NCBI RefSeq assembly: GCF_000764665.1
Contig: NZ_JRGM01000176.1
Coordinates: 55,716-119,715, forward strand
Origin: Aeromonas lacus
Lineage (GTDB): Bacteria; Pseudomonadota; Gammaproteobacteria; Enterobacterales; Aeromonadaceae
DNA: 64,000 nucleotides
Direction: 5' to 3'
The translations under genes were made by a program, and so were the position numbers. Positions within the stretch are counted from its first letter, which is position 1; every line of letters starts with the position of its first letter. A model generated the notes under the pieces. That model ran no database searches, was not told the DNA's origin, and saw only the letters and a list, made by a program, of their open reading frames with translations. This document shows positions 1-7,545 of the stretch, piece by piece.

Positions 1-1025
1 CCCTCACCAAATCCTTCGTTGCCCTTGCGCTGGATGATCTCGAAGAAGACCGGGCCAATCACGGTATCGGTAAAGATCTGCAGCAGAATGCCATCCTTGG
101 TGGGGGAGCCGTCGATGAGGATGCGCAGCTCTTTGAGGGCAGCCAGATCCTCCTGATGCCCCTCGACCCGGCTGTTCACCTTCTCGTAGTAGGTATCCGG
201 CGTCGGCATAAAACCGGTACCGCGGCTGCGCAGGGTGCGGATGGTGTGGTAGATATCGCTGGAGGCCATGGCGATGTGCTGGATCCCCTCCCCCTTGTAC
301 TGGCGCAGGTACTCCTCGATCTGGGACTTGTCATCCGCCGACTCGTTGATGGGGATGCGGATCTTGCCGCAGGGGGCTGTCATGGCGCGGGAATGAAGCC
401 CGGTCAGCTTGCCCTCGATATCGAAGTAGCGAATTTCACGGAAGTTGCCGATCCGCTCATAGAAATTGGACCAGACATCCATATTGCCGCGATGGACGTT
501 GTGGGTCAGGTGATCGATCTCGATAAGGCCGGCATCCACCTCGGCCATCCGAGCCTGCCAGTCGGGGTAGAAGACAAAATCCACGTCGTAGATGGAGCCC
601 TGGTCGCCATAGCGGTCGACAAAAGAGAGGGTGCTTTCGCCGATACCGTAGATGGCGGGGATGTTGAGCTCCATGGGGCCAATCTTGCCAACAAAAGGCT
701 TGGCCCCTTTAGCGATGGCGAACTGCTGGGCCTTGCCCGCATCGCTCACCCGAAATGCCATGCCGCAAACGCTTGGCCCATGCAGGCTGGCAAACTGCTC
801 CGCCTGAGAGTGAGGTTCGGCATTGACCACGAAGTTGATATCCCCCTGCCGATAGAGCCAGCACTGCTTGTGTTTGTGCTTGGCGACCTCGGCAAACCCG
901 AGCGAGACAAACAGGCTCTTGAGGGCGGCAATCCCTTTGGCATCGGGGGCCGTGTACTCGACAAACTCGAAGCCATCTGTGCCTAGAGGGTTGATGGTGT
1001 GGGTGGCGGAAGAGGTGGCATTCAT
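1..1025 (-). CDS. hpd: 4-hydroxyphenylpyruvate dioxygenase, cut by the window edge
   Basis: Converts 4-hydroxyphenylpyruvate to homogentisate in tyrosine catabolism, using non-haem Fe(II) and O2 in the cytoplasm. The start reads MNATSSATHT and is preceded by AAGGAG. The reading frame is open to position 1, so the C-terminus, about 20 residues by comparison with the family, lies outside. The expected iron ligands are visible: His in IDHLTHNV, His in GIQHIAMAS and Glu in FFEIIQRKGNEG near the edge. It is a bacterial two-domain HPPD of normal size. A TyrR-like box about 150 bp upstream suggests aromatic amino acid control. Whether homogentisate dioxygenase follows cannot be seen. Confidence 0.95.
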   Translation of the reverse strand, partial: MNATSSATHTINPLGTDGFEFVEYTAPDAKGIAALKSLFVSLGFAEVAKHKHKQCWLYRQGDINFVVNAEPHSQAEQFASLHGPSVCGMAFRVSDAGKAQQFAIAKGAKPFVGKIGPMELNIPAIYGIGESTLSFVDRYGDQGSIYDVDFVFYPDWQARMAEVDAGLIEIDHLTHNVHRGNMDVWSNFYERIGNFREIRYFDIEGKLTGLHSRAMTAPCGKIRIPINESADDKSQIEEYLRQYKGEGIQHIAMASSDIYHTIRTLRSRGTGFMPTPDTYYEKVNSRVEGHQEDLAALKELRILIDGSPTKDGILLQIFTDTVIGPVFFEIIQRKGNEGFGE

Positions 1026-1173
1026 CGGGCGCTCCTTGCTCTTGATTCGGTTAAAACGGATTGCGGCACGCAGTGGCGCAGCAAGTGTTAACAATTTGTT
1101 TCATTAGAGGCAGGGCGTAGCAGGAAGAGAAGAGGCGGGCCGCAGATAGTTTTTCGCAGCTGGCAGCAAAAGA

Positions 1174-1191
1174 TGTAAATGAAGTGTGACA
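1174..1191 (-). promoter_or_regulatory. candidate TyrR box upstream of hpd
   Basis: TGTAAA, six bases, then GTGACA. The TyrR consensus is TGTAAA-N6-TTTACA: the left arm matches fully and the right arm 4 of 6, with the key outer G and C kept. It lies about 150 bp before the hpd start. Binding is inferred. Confidence 0.4.
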
Positions 1192-1249
1192 AACAGTGAG
1201 TACCCTTGCCACAACGCTCATTGCGGACGACAAGGGTGTCAGCTTTGCC

Positions 1250-1948
1250 TTACAACTGCCAGCGCAGTGGAATGAGATGAGGCAACCGCGCCCGGGCTTT
1301 TTCCAGTCGAGCCGGGGTGGGATTGATCAGCCAAGCCTGCTCCCCCAAGCCCAGCAGCGGCAAATCGTGCAGGCTGTCGCTAAGCGCCAGCTCGGTATCG
1401 AGAGCACAGATCTCGGGCAACAGCTTGTGCTGACCGTGGCAATAGAAGCGAGGCATCAGACCGCCGAGCCGGTAATGCATCCGCGAACCTATGGTGCAAT
1501 AAGGCAAGTTTGCAGGCCGTTGCAGAGCAAGCTGGGCCCGTACCAGCGCCCGCGGGCTGGCGGAGAGCACCCAGCAGCGATGCCCTTCTTCTTCAAGCAG
1601 CCGATGCGCCTCGCGAAAGAGCCCCGGACGAGTGTGGCAGTAGGCACGCACCAGCTTGCGCCAACCGAGGGGAGAGAGCCCCAACGTGATGGCCCACCAG
1701 ATAAGGGAGATACCTCGCCGCCGCTGGCTGGGCATCAAATAGACCACCCCACCCAGCGCAATTACCGGCAACAGCAGCAGCGGCCAGATCCGGCGGCGCA
1801 GGATATAGCGCAGCAGACCGGCATGGCTGTCGCCGGGGGCCAGGGTGTCGTCAAAGTCGGCAAGGATCCAGCGCGGTGCACTCCCGCTCTCTCGATTCCC
1901 CCCGCCCTCTTTCGGCACCACTGGTTCAGCTGGCGAGCGGCTTATCAT
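1250..1948 (-). CDS. HAD-superfamily (subclass IB) phosphatase
   Basis: A 232-residue protein with HAD motif I as ADFDDTLAPGD near the N-terminus and a basic, hydrophobic segment right after it (RRRIWPLLLLPVIALGGVVYL), probably one membrane anchor. Motif II is seen as LSASPRALV and motif IV in the later LSDSLHDLPLL. This pattern is typical of phosphoserine-phosphatase-like HAD-IB hydrolases; the substrate is not known. The chosen start (MISRSPAEP) has GAGG eight bases upstream and begins eight bases after the stop of the preceding pseudouridine synthase, so the two are probably co-transcribed. A start ten codons earlier would overlap that gene. Confidence 0.8.
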   Translation of the reverse strand: MISRSPAEPVVPKEGGGNRESGSAPRWILADFDDTLAPGDSHAGLLRYILRRRIWPLLLLPVIALGGVVYLMPSQRRRGISLIWWAITLGLSPLGWRKLVRAYCHTRPGLFREAHRLLEEEGHRCWVLSASPRALVRAQLALQRPANLPYCTIGSRMHYRLGGLMPRFYCHGQHKLLPEICALDTELALSDSLHDLPLLGLGEQAWLINPTPARLEKARARLPHLIPLRWQL

Positions 1949-1955
1949 GGGAGCC

Positions 1956-2618
1956 TCAAAGCGCAAGAGCGGCAATCGCGGCGGTCAGTTCGGGGGTGAC
2001 AAACTCGGTCCCCTGCGTGGGTGGGCAGACAAAATCGAACGGCTCGCCCGCCAGCGTGAAGCTGAGCCGCCAGGCATGCAGATAGCCACGATCGGCTGAC
2101 GTGCCGCCATAGCGCTCATCCCCGAGAATGGGGGCGCCGATGCTTTTGAGGGCAACCCGGATCTGGTGGGTCTTGCCGGTCTGCGGCTTAATGCGATAGA
2201 GCCGCAGCCCCTCGCGCACCGAGACAGAATCGAACCAGCTGATGGCGGGGTTCTCGAGAGTGCGCGCCAGCAGCCAGCTGCTGCCGCGCCCCTTTTGCAT
2301 ATCCCCCTTCACCCAACCTTGCTTCTTCTTGGGTTTGCGATCGGAGAGCGCCAGATACTGTTTGCTCACCTCGCGGGCCGCAAAGGCCATGCTCAGTTCG
2401 CGGTTCGCCTCCGTGGTGCGGGCCAGCAGCACCAGACCGGAGGTCATCTTGTCGAGTCGGTGTACCGGATAGAGGGTCAGACCCGTATCGGCCTTCACCC
2501 GATTGACCAGCCCAGGCTCAGTCTCTCCTCCCTCTTCTCCCTTCTCGTCATGCATACCAATCCCAGGCTGCTTGTCGATAACCAGAAAATCGGCGTGTTG
2601 AAACAGGATCCGGTACAT
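1956..2618 (-). CDS. RluA-family pseudouridine synthase
   Basis: A 220-residue RNA pseudouridine synthase. The catalytic Asp sits in the HRLDKMTSGLVLLAR motif (family form HRLDxxTSG). The late KTHQIRVALKSIGAPILGD motif is also characteristic. There is no S4 RNA-binding domain, so it is the short single-domain type; I recall a subfamily of this kind in gamma-proteobacteria (Rlu family, TIGR01621). The start MYRILFQHADF has GAGG seven bases upstream, and an upstream ATG lacks a good ribosome site. The target uridine (rRNA or tRNA) cannot be read from sequence. It heads a two-gene unit with the HAD phosphatase. Confidence 0.88.
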   Translation of the reverse strand: MYRILFQHADFLVIDKQPGIGMHDEKGEEGGETEPGLVNRVKADTGLTLYPVHRLDKMTSGLVLLARTTEANRELSMAFAAREVSKQYLALSDRKPKKKQGWVKGDMQKGRGSSWLLARTLENPAISWFDSVSVREGLRLYRIKPQTGKTHQIRVALKSIGAPILGDERYGGTSADRGYLHAWRLSFTLAGEPFDFVCPPTQGTEFVTPELTAAIAALAL

Positions 2619-2731
2619 AACACCTCGGGGGACAGGAAAAAGGCCTGCAACCGGCACGCCGGCTGCTCTCGGGCAGGCATTGTCCCTGCTCGGCCACCAT
2701 TTGGCAAACGGCCGATAGCCATTGTCGGGCG

Positions 2732-2763
2732 AAAAAAAGCCCCGCCGACGTGGCAGGGCTTTT
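2732..2763 (-). terminator. rho-independent terminator of the hisPJQM operon
   Basis: On the minus strand AAAAGCCC pairs with GGGCTTTT around a short imperfect stem, followed by a run of seven T. It lies 18 bp after the hisM stop. Confidence 0.85.
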
Positions 2764-2780
2764 CATCTGGCGTCAACCGG

Positions 2781-3473
2781 TCACACACTGCGCGGCCGCA
2801 GATGGGCGTGCCAGCGTGTCTCCCACTTCTTGAACAGCCAGACGATGACAAAGGTGAGCAGCATATAGAGCAGACCGGCTGTCAAAAACGCCTCGAACGG
2901 ACTGTAGTAGCGGGAGTTGATGATCCGCGCCGCGCCGGTCAGATCGACGATGGTGATGATGCCCGCCACCGCCGAACCCTGCAGCATGAAGATCACCTCG
3001 TTGCTGTAAGCAGGCAGCGCCCGGCGAAACGAGTTGGGCAAAATGATCCGGGTCAGGGTCTGCCAGCGGGTCATGCCAAAGGCGTTGGCCGCCTCAATCT
3101 GGCCACGCGGCATGTTGTGTACCGCCCCGCGCACGATTTCTGCGGTATAGGCGCCGGTGTTGAGGGTAAATGCCAGCAGCGCGCAGAACCATGCCTCGGA
3201 GAAGAGCGACCAGGCAGCACTGTTCTTCAGCCACTCCCATTGGGCAGCGCCGTAGTAGATGATAAAGAGCTGCACCAGCAGCGGAGTGCCGCGAAAGAAG
3301 TAGATGTAGGCCCAGATCGGCCCCTTGATCAGCCAGTTGCGACTGTTGCGCAGTATGCCCATGGGCACCGCCAGCATCAGACCGAGGAGCAGGGAGAGGG
3401 CCACCAGCCAGACTGTGGTATAGAGCCCCTCCCAGTAGGTGGGCCACTCTTTGAGAATGATTGAGAAATCCAT
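2781..3473 (-). CDS. hisM: basic amino acid ABC transporter permease HisM
   Basis: Inner-membrane permease of the His/Lys/Arg/ornithine ABC importer, 230 residues. It has several hydrophobic helices and the polar amino acid permease coupling loop, here EAANAFGMTRWQTLTRIILPNSFRRALPAYSNE split over two helices. The GTPLLVQLF segment after the second helix is typical of HisM/ArtM. It starts three bases after the hisQ stop, so it is translationally coupled, and is the last gene of hisPJQM. HisM rather than ArtM is preferred because the operon has one periplasmic protein and a HisP-like ATPase; an arginine-specific system is the alternative. Confidence 0.88.
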   Translation of the reverse strand: MDFSIILKEWPTYWEGLYTTVWLVALSLLLGLMLAVPMGILRNSRNWLIKGPIWAYIYFFRGTPLLVQLFIIYYGAAQWEWLKNSAAWSLFSEAWFCALLAFTLNTGAYTAEIVRGAVHNMPRGQIEAANAFGMTRWQTLTRIILPNSFRRALPAYSNEVIFMLQGSAVAGIITIVDLTGAARIINSRYYSPFEAFLTAGLLYMLLTFVIVWLFKKWETRWHAHLRPRSV

Positions 3474-3476
3474 GGC

Positions 3477-4217
3477 TTACCTCGTTTTGATGGCGTAGTG
3501 ACGCTCGGCCCACTTGAGCGCCGAGGTAGAGACGGCAGTGAAGATCAGGAAGATGAGCGCCACGGCCATGTAGAAGGTAAAGGGTTGCTGGGTCGAACCC
3601 GCCGCCAGCGACGCTTTGCGCACCATGTCATCGAGCCCGATGATGGAGACCAGCGCAGTGGTTTTGAGCAGTACCAGCCAGTTGTTGCCAAAGCCCGGCA
3701 GGGCGTGGCGCATCATCTGGGGAAAGAGGATCCGCACAAAGAGTTGGCTCGAACGCATGCCAAAGGCACGGGCTGCCTCCAGCTCCCCCTTGTCCACCGC
3801 CAGAATGGCACCGCGGAAGGTCTCGGTCATATAGGCGCCGAAGATAAAGCCGATGGTCGCCACACCGGCGGCAAACGGGCTGATATCCACATAATCGGGC
3901 AGCAGGGAGATCCACTCCTGAGACGGGTTGCTCTGCAGCAACCAGTTATTGTAGGTCTCGTTGACCCAGGAACAGACGGCGTTGATGAACACCTGGCCGC
4001 CAAAGAAGAGCAGCATCATCAGCACCAGATCGGGGATGCCGCGGATCAGGGTGGTATAGCTGCTGGCAATGGCGCGGGCCCACTTGTAGGGGGAGAGCTT
4101 GGCGAGCGCCCCCAGCATGCCGAGCAACAGCGCCAGCAGCAGGGAGGCGAGCGCTACCTCCAGCGTGACCCAGGCGCCCTCCAGCAACGAGGCTTCGTAT
4201 CCTTTCAAATCAAACAT
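3477..4217 (-). CDS. hisQ: basic amino acid ABC transporter permease HisQ
   Basis: Partner permease of HisM in the inner membrane, 246 residues. The start MFDLKGYEASLLEGAW is chosen because GGAG lies six bases upstream; longer in-frame starts run into the repeat-containing leader and do not look coding. It shows RGIPDLVLMMLLFFGGQ and the EAARAFGMRSSQLFVRILFPQ coupling loop that contacts the ATPase. A periplasmic loop between helices is longer than in HisM. The gap of 215 bp to hisJ holds hairpins that may lower expression of the permease genes relative to the binding protein. Confidence 0.88.
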   Translation of the reverse strand: MFDLKGYEASLLEGAWVTLEVALASLLLALLLGMLGALAKLSPYKWARAIASSYTTLIRGIPDLVLMMLLFFGGQVFINAVCSWVNETYNNWLLQSNPSQEWISLLPDYVDISPFAAGVATIGFIFGAYMTETFRGAILAVDKGELEAARAFGMRSSQLFVRILFPQMMRHALPGFGNNWLVLLKTTALVSIIGLDDMVRKASLAAGSTQQPFTFYMAVALIFLIFTAVSTSALKWAERHYAIKTR

Positions 4218-4311
4218 ATGCAGCTCCATTGCAACTTCTCGAGTGGGCTGATGCCTCTGAACAACAAGAGAACCCACATCCTTAACACAGTCAGATGCAG
4301 CTCCATTGCAA
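4218..4311. repeat. 17-bp direct repeat upstream of hisQ
   Basis: The sequence ATGCAGCTCCATTGCAA occurs at 4218-4234 and again at 4295-4311, 77 bp apart. The first copy carries the hisQ ribosome site (GGAG on the minus strand), so the second copy is a duplicate of the translation start leader. It looks like a small local duplication. Confidence 0.75.
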
Positions 4312-4317
4312 TTAATA

Positions 4318-4425
4318 GGGCCCATCGCTCCACACGGAGAGAACGGGCCCGATGACGACTGACGAGGTGAGCCGGTCGGCCTGTTATTCGCTATCTATGT
4401 GGCGAATGACTCACCGTACACGGCT
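4318..4425 (-). promoter_or_regulatory. intercistronic hairpins between hisJ and hisQ
   Basis: GGGCCC at both ends of 4318-4354, with inner CTCC/GGAG, forms one stem. A second, ATTCGC with GCGAAT, lies near 4387-4408, flanked by GTGAG/CTCAC and GAGCCG/CGGCTC. There is no long T run, so RNA stabilisation or partial attenuation after hisJ is more likely than full termination. Confidence 0.55.
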
Positions 4426-4432
4426 CCTCCTA

Positions 4433-5206
4433 TTACTCGCCGTATACGTCGAACTCAAAGTACTTGTCGTTGATCGCCTTGTACTTGCCATTGGCACGCA
4501 GCGCCAGAATGGCGGCGTTGAATTTCTCTTTCAGATCCTTGTCAGCCTTGCGTACCGCAATGCCGGCACCTTCGCCAAACCACTTGGGATCGGTCAGTTT
4601 CGGGCCGACGAATTCAAAGGCATCGCCCCCCTCTTTCTTCAGCAGACCGTCGGTAATGGCGGCGGAGTCGGCCAGCACATAGTCGACACGGCCAGATTTC
4701 AGATCGAGATAGGCTTCATCGGCAGTGCCGTAACGCTTGATGGTGGCGTTCGGGAAGTTGTCGGTAATGAAGGTATCCATGGAGGTAGCACGCTGCACCG
4801 CCACGGTTTTCCCTTCCATGAAGGCCTTGTCGAGCTTGACGTCTGTCCCTTTCTTGGCAGCAAAGCGAGCCGGAATATGTTGATACTTCTGGGTGAAGTC
4901 CACCTTCTTCTTGCGCTCTTCTGTGATATCCATGGTGGCGATGATGGCGTCAAACTTGCGCGACAGCAGCGCCGGAATGATGCCGTCCCAATCCTGCTTG
5001 ACCAGGGTGCACTTCACTTTCATCTCTTCGCACAGGGCATTGGCGATGTCGATATCAAACCCTTTTACCTCGCCATTGGGCTCGGTCCAGGAGAAGGGGG
5101 GATAGGCACCCTCAACCCCGATACGCACCTCTTTCCACTCCTTGGCCATCAGGCTGCCGGAAGAGAGGGCAGCAATCACGGTAGTCGCCAGCATCAGCTT
5201 GTTCAT
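4433..5206 (-). CDS. hisJ: periplasmic basic amino acid binding protein HisJ/ArgT-like
   Basis: Solute-binding protein, 257 residues, feeding the HisQMP importer. The signal peptide MNKLMLATTVIAALSSGSLMA ends with a normal SPI site, so it is soluble in the periplasm. The family signature GFDIDIANALC is present near residue 50, and ligand-site features such as SWTEPNGEVKGFD, the R of ATSMDTF and DYVLADSAA follow the HisJ/LAO fold. The start has AAGGAG seven bases upstream. It follows hisP by 50 bp and is followed by hairpins. Ligand choice (Lys, Arg, ornithine or His) is inferred from family and from lysO next door. Confidence 0.9.
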   Translation of the reverse strand: MNKLMLATTVIAALSSGSLMAKEWKEVRIGVEGAYPPFSWTEPNGEVKGFDIDIANALCEEMKVKCTLVKQDWDGIIPALLSRKFDAIIATMDITEERKKKVDFTQKYQHIPARFAAKKGTDVKLDKAFMEGKTVAVQRATSMDTFITDNFPNATIKRYGTADEAYLDLKSGRVDYVLADSAAITDGLLKKEGGDAFEFVGPKLTDPKWFGEGAGIAVRKADKDLKEKFNAAILALRANGKYKAINDKYFEFDVYGE

Positions 5207-5256
5207 GTATCTCTCCTTGATAAAACAGTCGATCGTGTAAATCCGGGCTCCGGCCA

Positions 5257-6027
5257 TCAATAGATGGAGGAGATGAATTGTTTGAACCGCTCGGATTTGG
5301 GATGGGCAAAAATCTCTTTGGGATTGCCCTCCTCCTCCACTCTTCCCTGATGCAGGAACATCACCTTGTTCGATACATCGCGGGCAAATGACATCTCGTG
5401 GGTCACCACCAGCATGGTGCGCCCCTCTTCGGCCAGCTCGCGCATCAGGCCGAGTACCTCACCCACCAGCTCGGGATCGAGCGCCGAGGTGGGTTCATCA
5501 AAGAGCATCACCTCGGGCTCCACCGCCAGCGCACGGGCGATGGCGGCACGCTGCTGCTGACCGCCGGAGAGGTGACCCGGGTAGTAGTCGCGCCGCTCCC
5601 ACAGCCCAACCCGGTTGAGCAACTGCTCCGCCTTGGCGATCGCCTCGGCACGGGGCACCTTGAGCACCTGGATCGGCACTTCGATGATGTTCTGCATGAT
5701 GGTCATGTGCGACCAGAGATTGAAGCTTTGGAAAACCATCGCCAGCCGGCTGCGAATGCGCTCAACCTGACGCATATCTTCCGGCAACCGTTCGCCGGAA
5801 CGGCTGGTTTTCATCCGGATCAATTCGCCATGGAGGGAGACGCTGCCGGATGAGGGGGTTTCGAGCAGATTGATACAGCGCAGAAAAGTCGACTTCCCAG
5901 AACCCGAGGAGCCGATAAGGGAGATGACATCCCCCTTGTGGGCAGTCATGTCGATGCCCTTGAGCACTTCGTGGGTGCCAAAATATTTGTGCAGATCACG
6001 TACTTCCAGTGCGGCAACGTCGCTCAT
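5257..6027 (-). CDS. hisP: basic amino acid ABC transporter ATPase HisP
   Basis: Cytoplasmic ATPase of the importer, 256 residues, first gene of hisPJQM. Walker A is GSSGSGKST at residues 39-47, the Q-loop lies in MVFQSFNLWSHMT, the ABC signature is LSGGQQQR, Walker B is VMLFDEPTSALD and the switch His is in VVTHEMSFA. The insert after the Walker A domain (MKTSRSGERLPEDMRQVERIRSR, split) is characteristic of HisP-type ATPases and supports the assignment over generic GlnQ-type. Upstream is a 532-bp gap shared with divergent lysO. Confidence 0.92.
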   Translation of the reverse strand: MSDVAALEVRDLHKYFGTHEVLKGIDMTAHKGDVISLIGSSGSGKSTFLRCINLLETPSSGSVSLHGELIRMKTSRSGERLPEDMRQVERIRSRLAMVFQSFNLWSHMTIMQNIIEVPIQVLKVPRAEAIAKAEQLLNRVGLWERRDYYPGHLSGGQQQRAAIARALAVEPEVMLFDEPTSALDPELVGEVLGLMRELAEEGRTMLVVTHEMSFARDVSNKVMFLHQGRVEEEGNPKEIFAHPKSERFKQFISSIY

Positions 6028-6559
6028 CCATTACAACCTTGTCTGTCCCTAGACGCCGCAGGGGCGTGACTCCACCATCGCCAACTTAACAAAAATTTAA
6101 CCGATGGTAACCTTCTGCGAAAATATCACCCGGATAGTGAAAAAACAATATGGAACGCGGGGATCTTGGTTAATCGCTCTATTTTTATTCGACTATCACG
6201 TATTTTTCAGTACTTTGTTTGCATAAACAGCCGTTTCATCGGCATTTGGAATACCGCCTTTTTATACCCCAATCATTGCCGTGGCAAGAGAAAAACCACA
6301 TTCAGTCCGCAACGACTCCAAAATGGCTTTATGCAGCCACTCCCCATGCAGATTCTGGCTGGAGCGAATGGATCAAACTGATTTTATTGGCCCCTTGTCA
6401 GGAAGCTGCGTCCCCTTCGCACACCCCACATCAGGCTGAAAAGTAACAACTCCCTAATAAATGGCCCCGGAACCCCATGGAAAGCGAGAGAAATGTGACA
6501 CAGAGCCAATAAGTAATGATAAGGTGGGATTTTTATCAGTTTTTGTGATCGAGGCCCCG
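6028..6559. other. 532-bp divergent intergenic region between hisP and lysO
   Basis: AT-rich in its middle part. It should hold both promoters. I see a short dyad, TGTTT GCAT AAACA, at 6216-6229, but no convincing ArgR box and no lysine riboswitch. No coding sequence is supported. Confidence 0.6.
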
Positions 6560-7462
6560 ATGTTGCTCAATGTCTTGCTGATCCTATTGCCACTGGTGAT
6601 CGGCTATCTGGTTCCCCTCTCCTCCGCCCGATTGATCAAGCTGGTCAATCAGGGGCTGGGCAAGATGGTCTACCTCATTCTCTTTCTGATGGGGCTGGGG
6701 CTTGCCTATGTGGAGAACCTTGGCAGCAACCTCGCCGTCATCTTCAAAGTGGCCGGGATCATGCTCGGCGCCATTACCCTCTGCAACCTGCTGGCCCTCT
6801 GGTGGCTCGACAAGCGCTCGCCGCCGACCCATGCCGCCAGCGATGCCAAAATGCCGAGCAAGCTCCATCTCCTGTGGGAGTCGCTGCAGCTCTGCTTTGT
6901 GGTACTGGGCGGTGTGCTGCTGGGTCTGCTGGTAGATCTGCGCGCCCTGCCCATCGACAAGTGGAGCGAGTGGGCGCTGATGCTGCTGCTCTTTCTGGTC
7001 GGGGTGCAGATGCGCAACTCCGGCATGCGGCTGCGCCAGATCCTGCTCAATCCCTGGGGGATGAAGATCGCCGCCACCGTCATTGTCAGCAGCTGGCTCG
7101 GCAGCCTGCTGGCGGCCCAGTTGCTGGACATGCCGATGGCTCACGGGCTGGCGCTGGGATCGAGTTTCGGCTGGTACTCGCTCTCCGGTATTCTGGTGGC
7201 CGACAAGCTGGGGCCTGTGCTGGGCTCGGCCGCCTTTATCAACGATCTGGGGCGCGAGCTTATCGCCATCCTGATCATTCCGATCCTGATGCGGCGTCAC
7301 CCCTCGGCCGCCATCGGCTATGGCGGCGCCACCGCCCTCGACTTCACCCTGCCGGTCATTCAGAAGTCGGGGGGCATCACCGTCGTGCCGGTGGCTATTG
7401 TCTCCGGCTTTATCCTGAGCCTGCTCGGCCCCATCCTGATCCTCGGCTTTCTGGCTATCTAG
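6560..7462 (+). CDS. lysO: L-lysine exporter LysO (YbjE family)
   Basis: Inner-membrane exporter of about 300 residues with eight or more hydrophobic helices (for example MLLNVLLILLPLVIGYLVPL and MVYLILFLMGLGLAYV). The duplicated family region contains the conserved GWYSLSGILV, SAAFINDLGRE and GGATALDFTLPVIQKSGG segments that identify the lysine exporter family. The start has GAGG six bases upstream; an in-frame codon 33 residues earlier would add polar residues unlike the family. It points away from the hisPJQM uptake operon, so uptake and efflux of basic amino acids are paired. Confidence 0.92.
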   Translation: MLLNVLLILLPLVIGYLVPLSSARLIKLVNQGLGKMVYLILFLMGLGLAYVENLGSNLAVIFKVAGIMLGAITLCNLLALWWLDKRSPPTHAASDAKMPSKLHLLWESLQLCFVVLGGVLLGLLVDLRALPIDKWSEWALMLLLFLVGVQMRNSGMRLRQILLNPWGMKIAATVIVSSWLGSLLAAQLLDMPMAHGLALGSSFGWYSLSGILVADKLGPVLGSAAFINDLGRELIAILIIPILMRRHPSAAIGYGGATALDFTLPVIQKSGGITVVPVAIVSGFILSLLGPILILGFLAI

Positions 7463-7477
7463 GCTGCCTCTCCCCAG

Positions 7478-7511
7478 CAAAAAGCCCGACACGGTTGTCG
7501 GGCTTTTTGTT
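7478..7511 (+). terminator. bidirectional terminator after lysO
   Basis: AAAAAGCCCGACA pairs with TGTCGGGCTTTTT around a four-base loop. It can serve both lysO and the converging iadA-like gene. Confidence 0.9.
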
Positions 7512-7545
7512 TGGAAATCGATACGCGCAATAAAACGCCAAGAGC

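Noticed and set aside
6028..6559. Lysine riboswitch or ArgR box ahead of lysO/hisP
   Set aside because: The conserved riboswitch core segments are not seen, and the only ArgR-like match is a single half-site (ATTTTTATTC near 6181).
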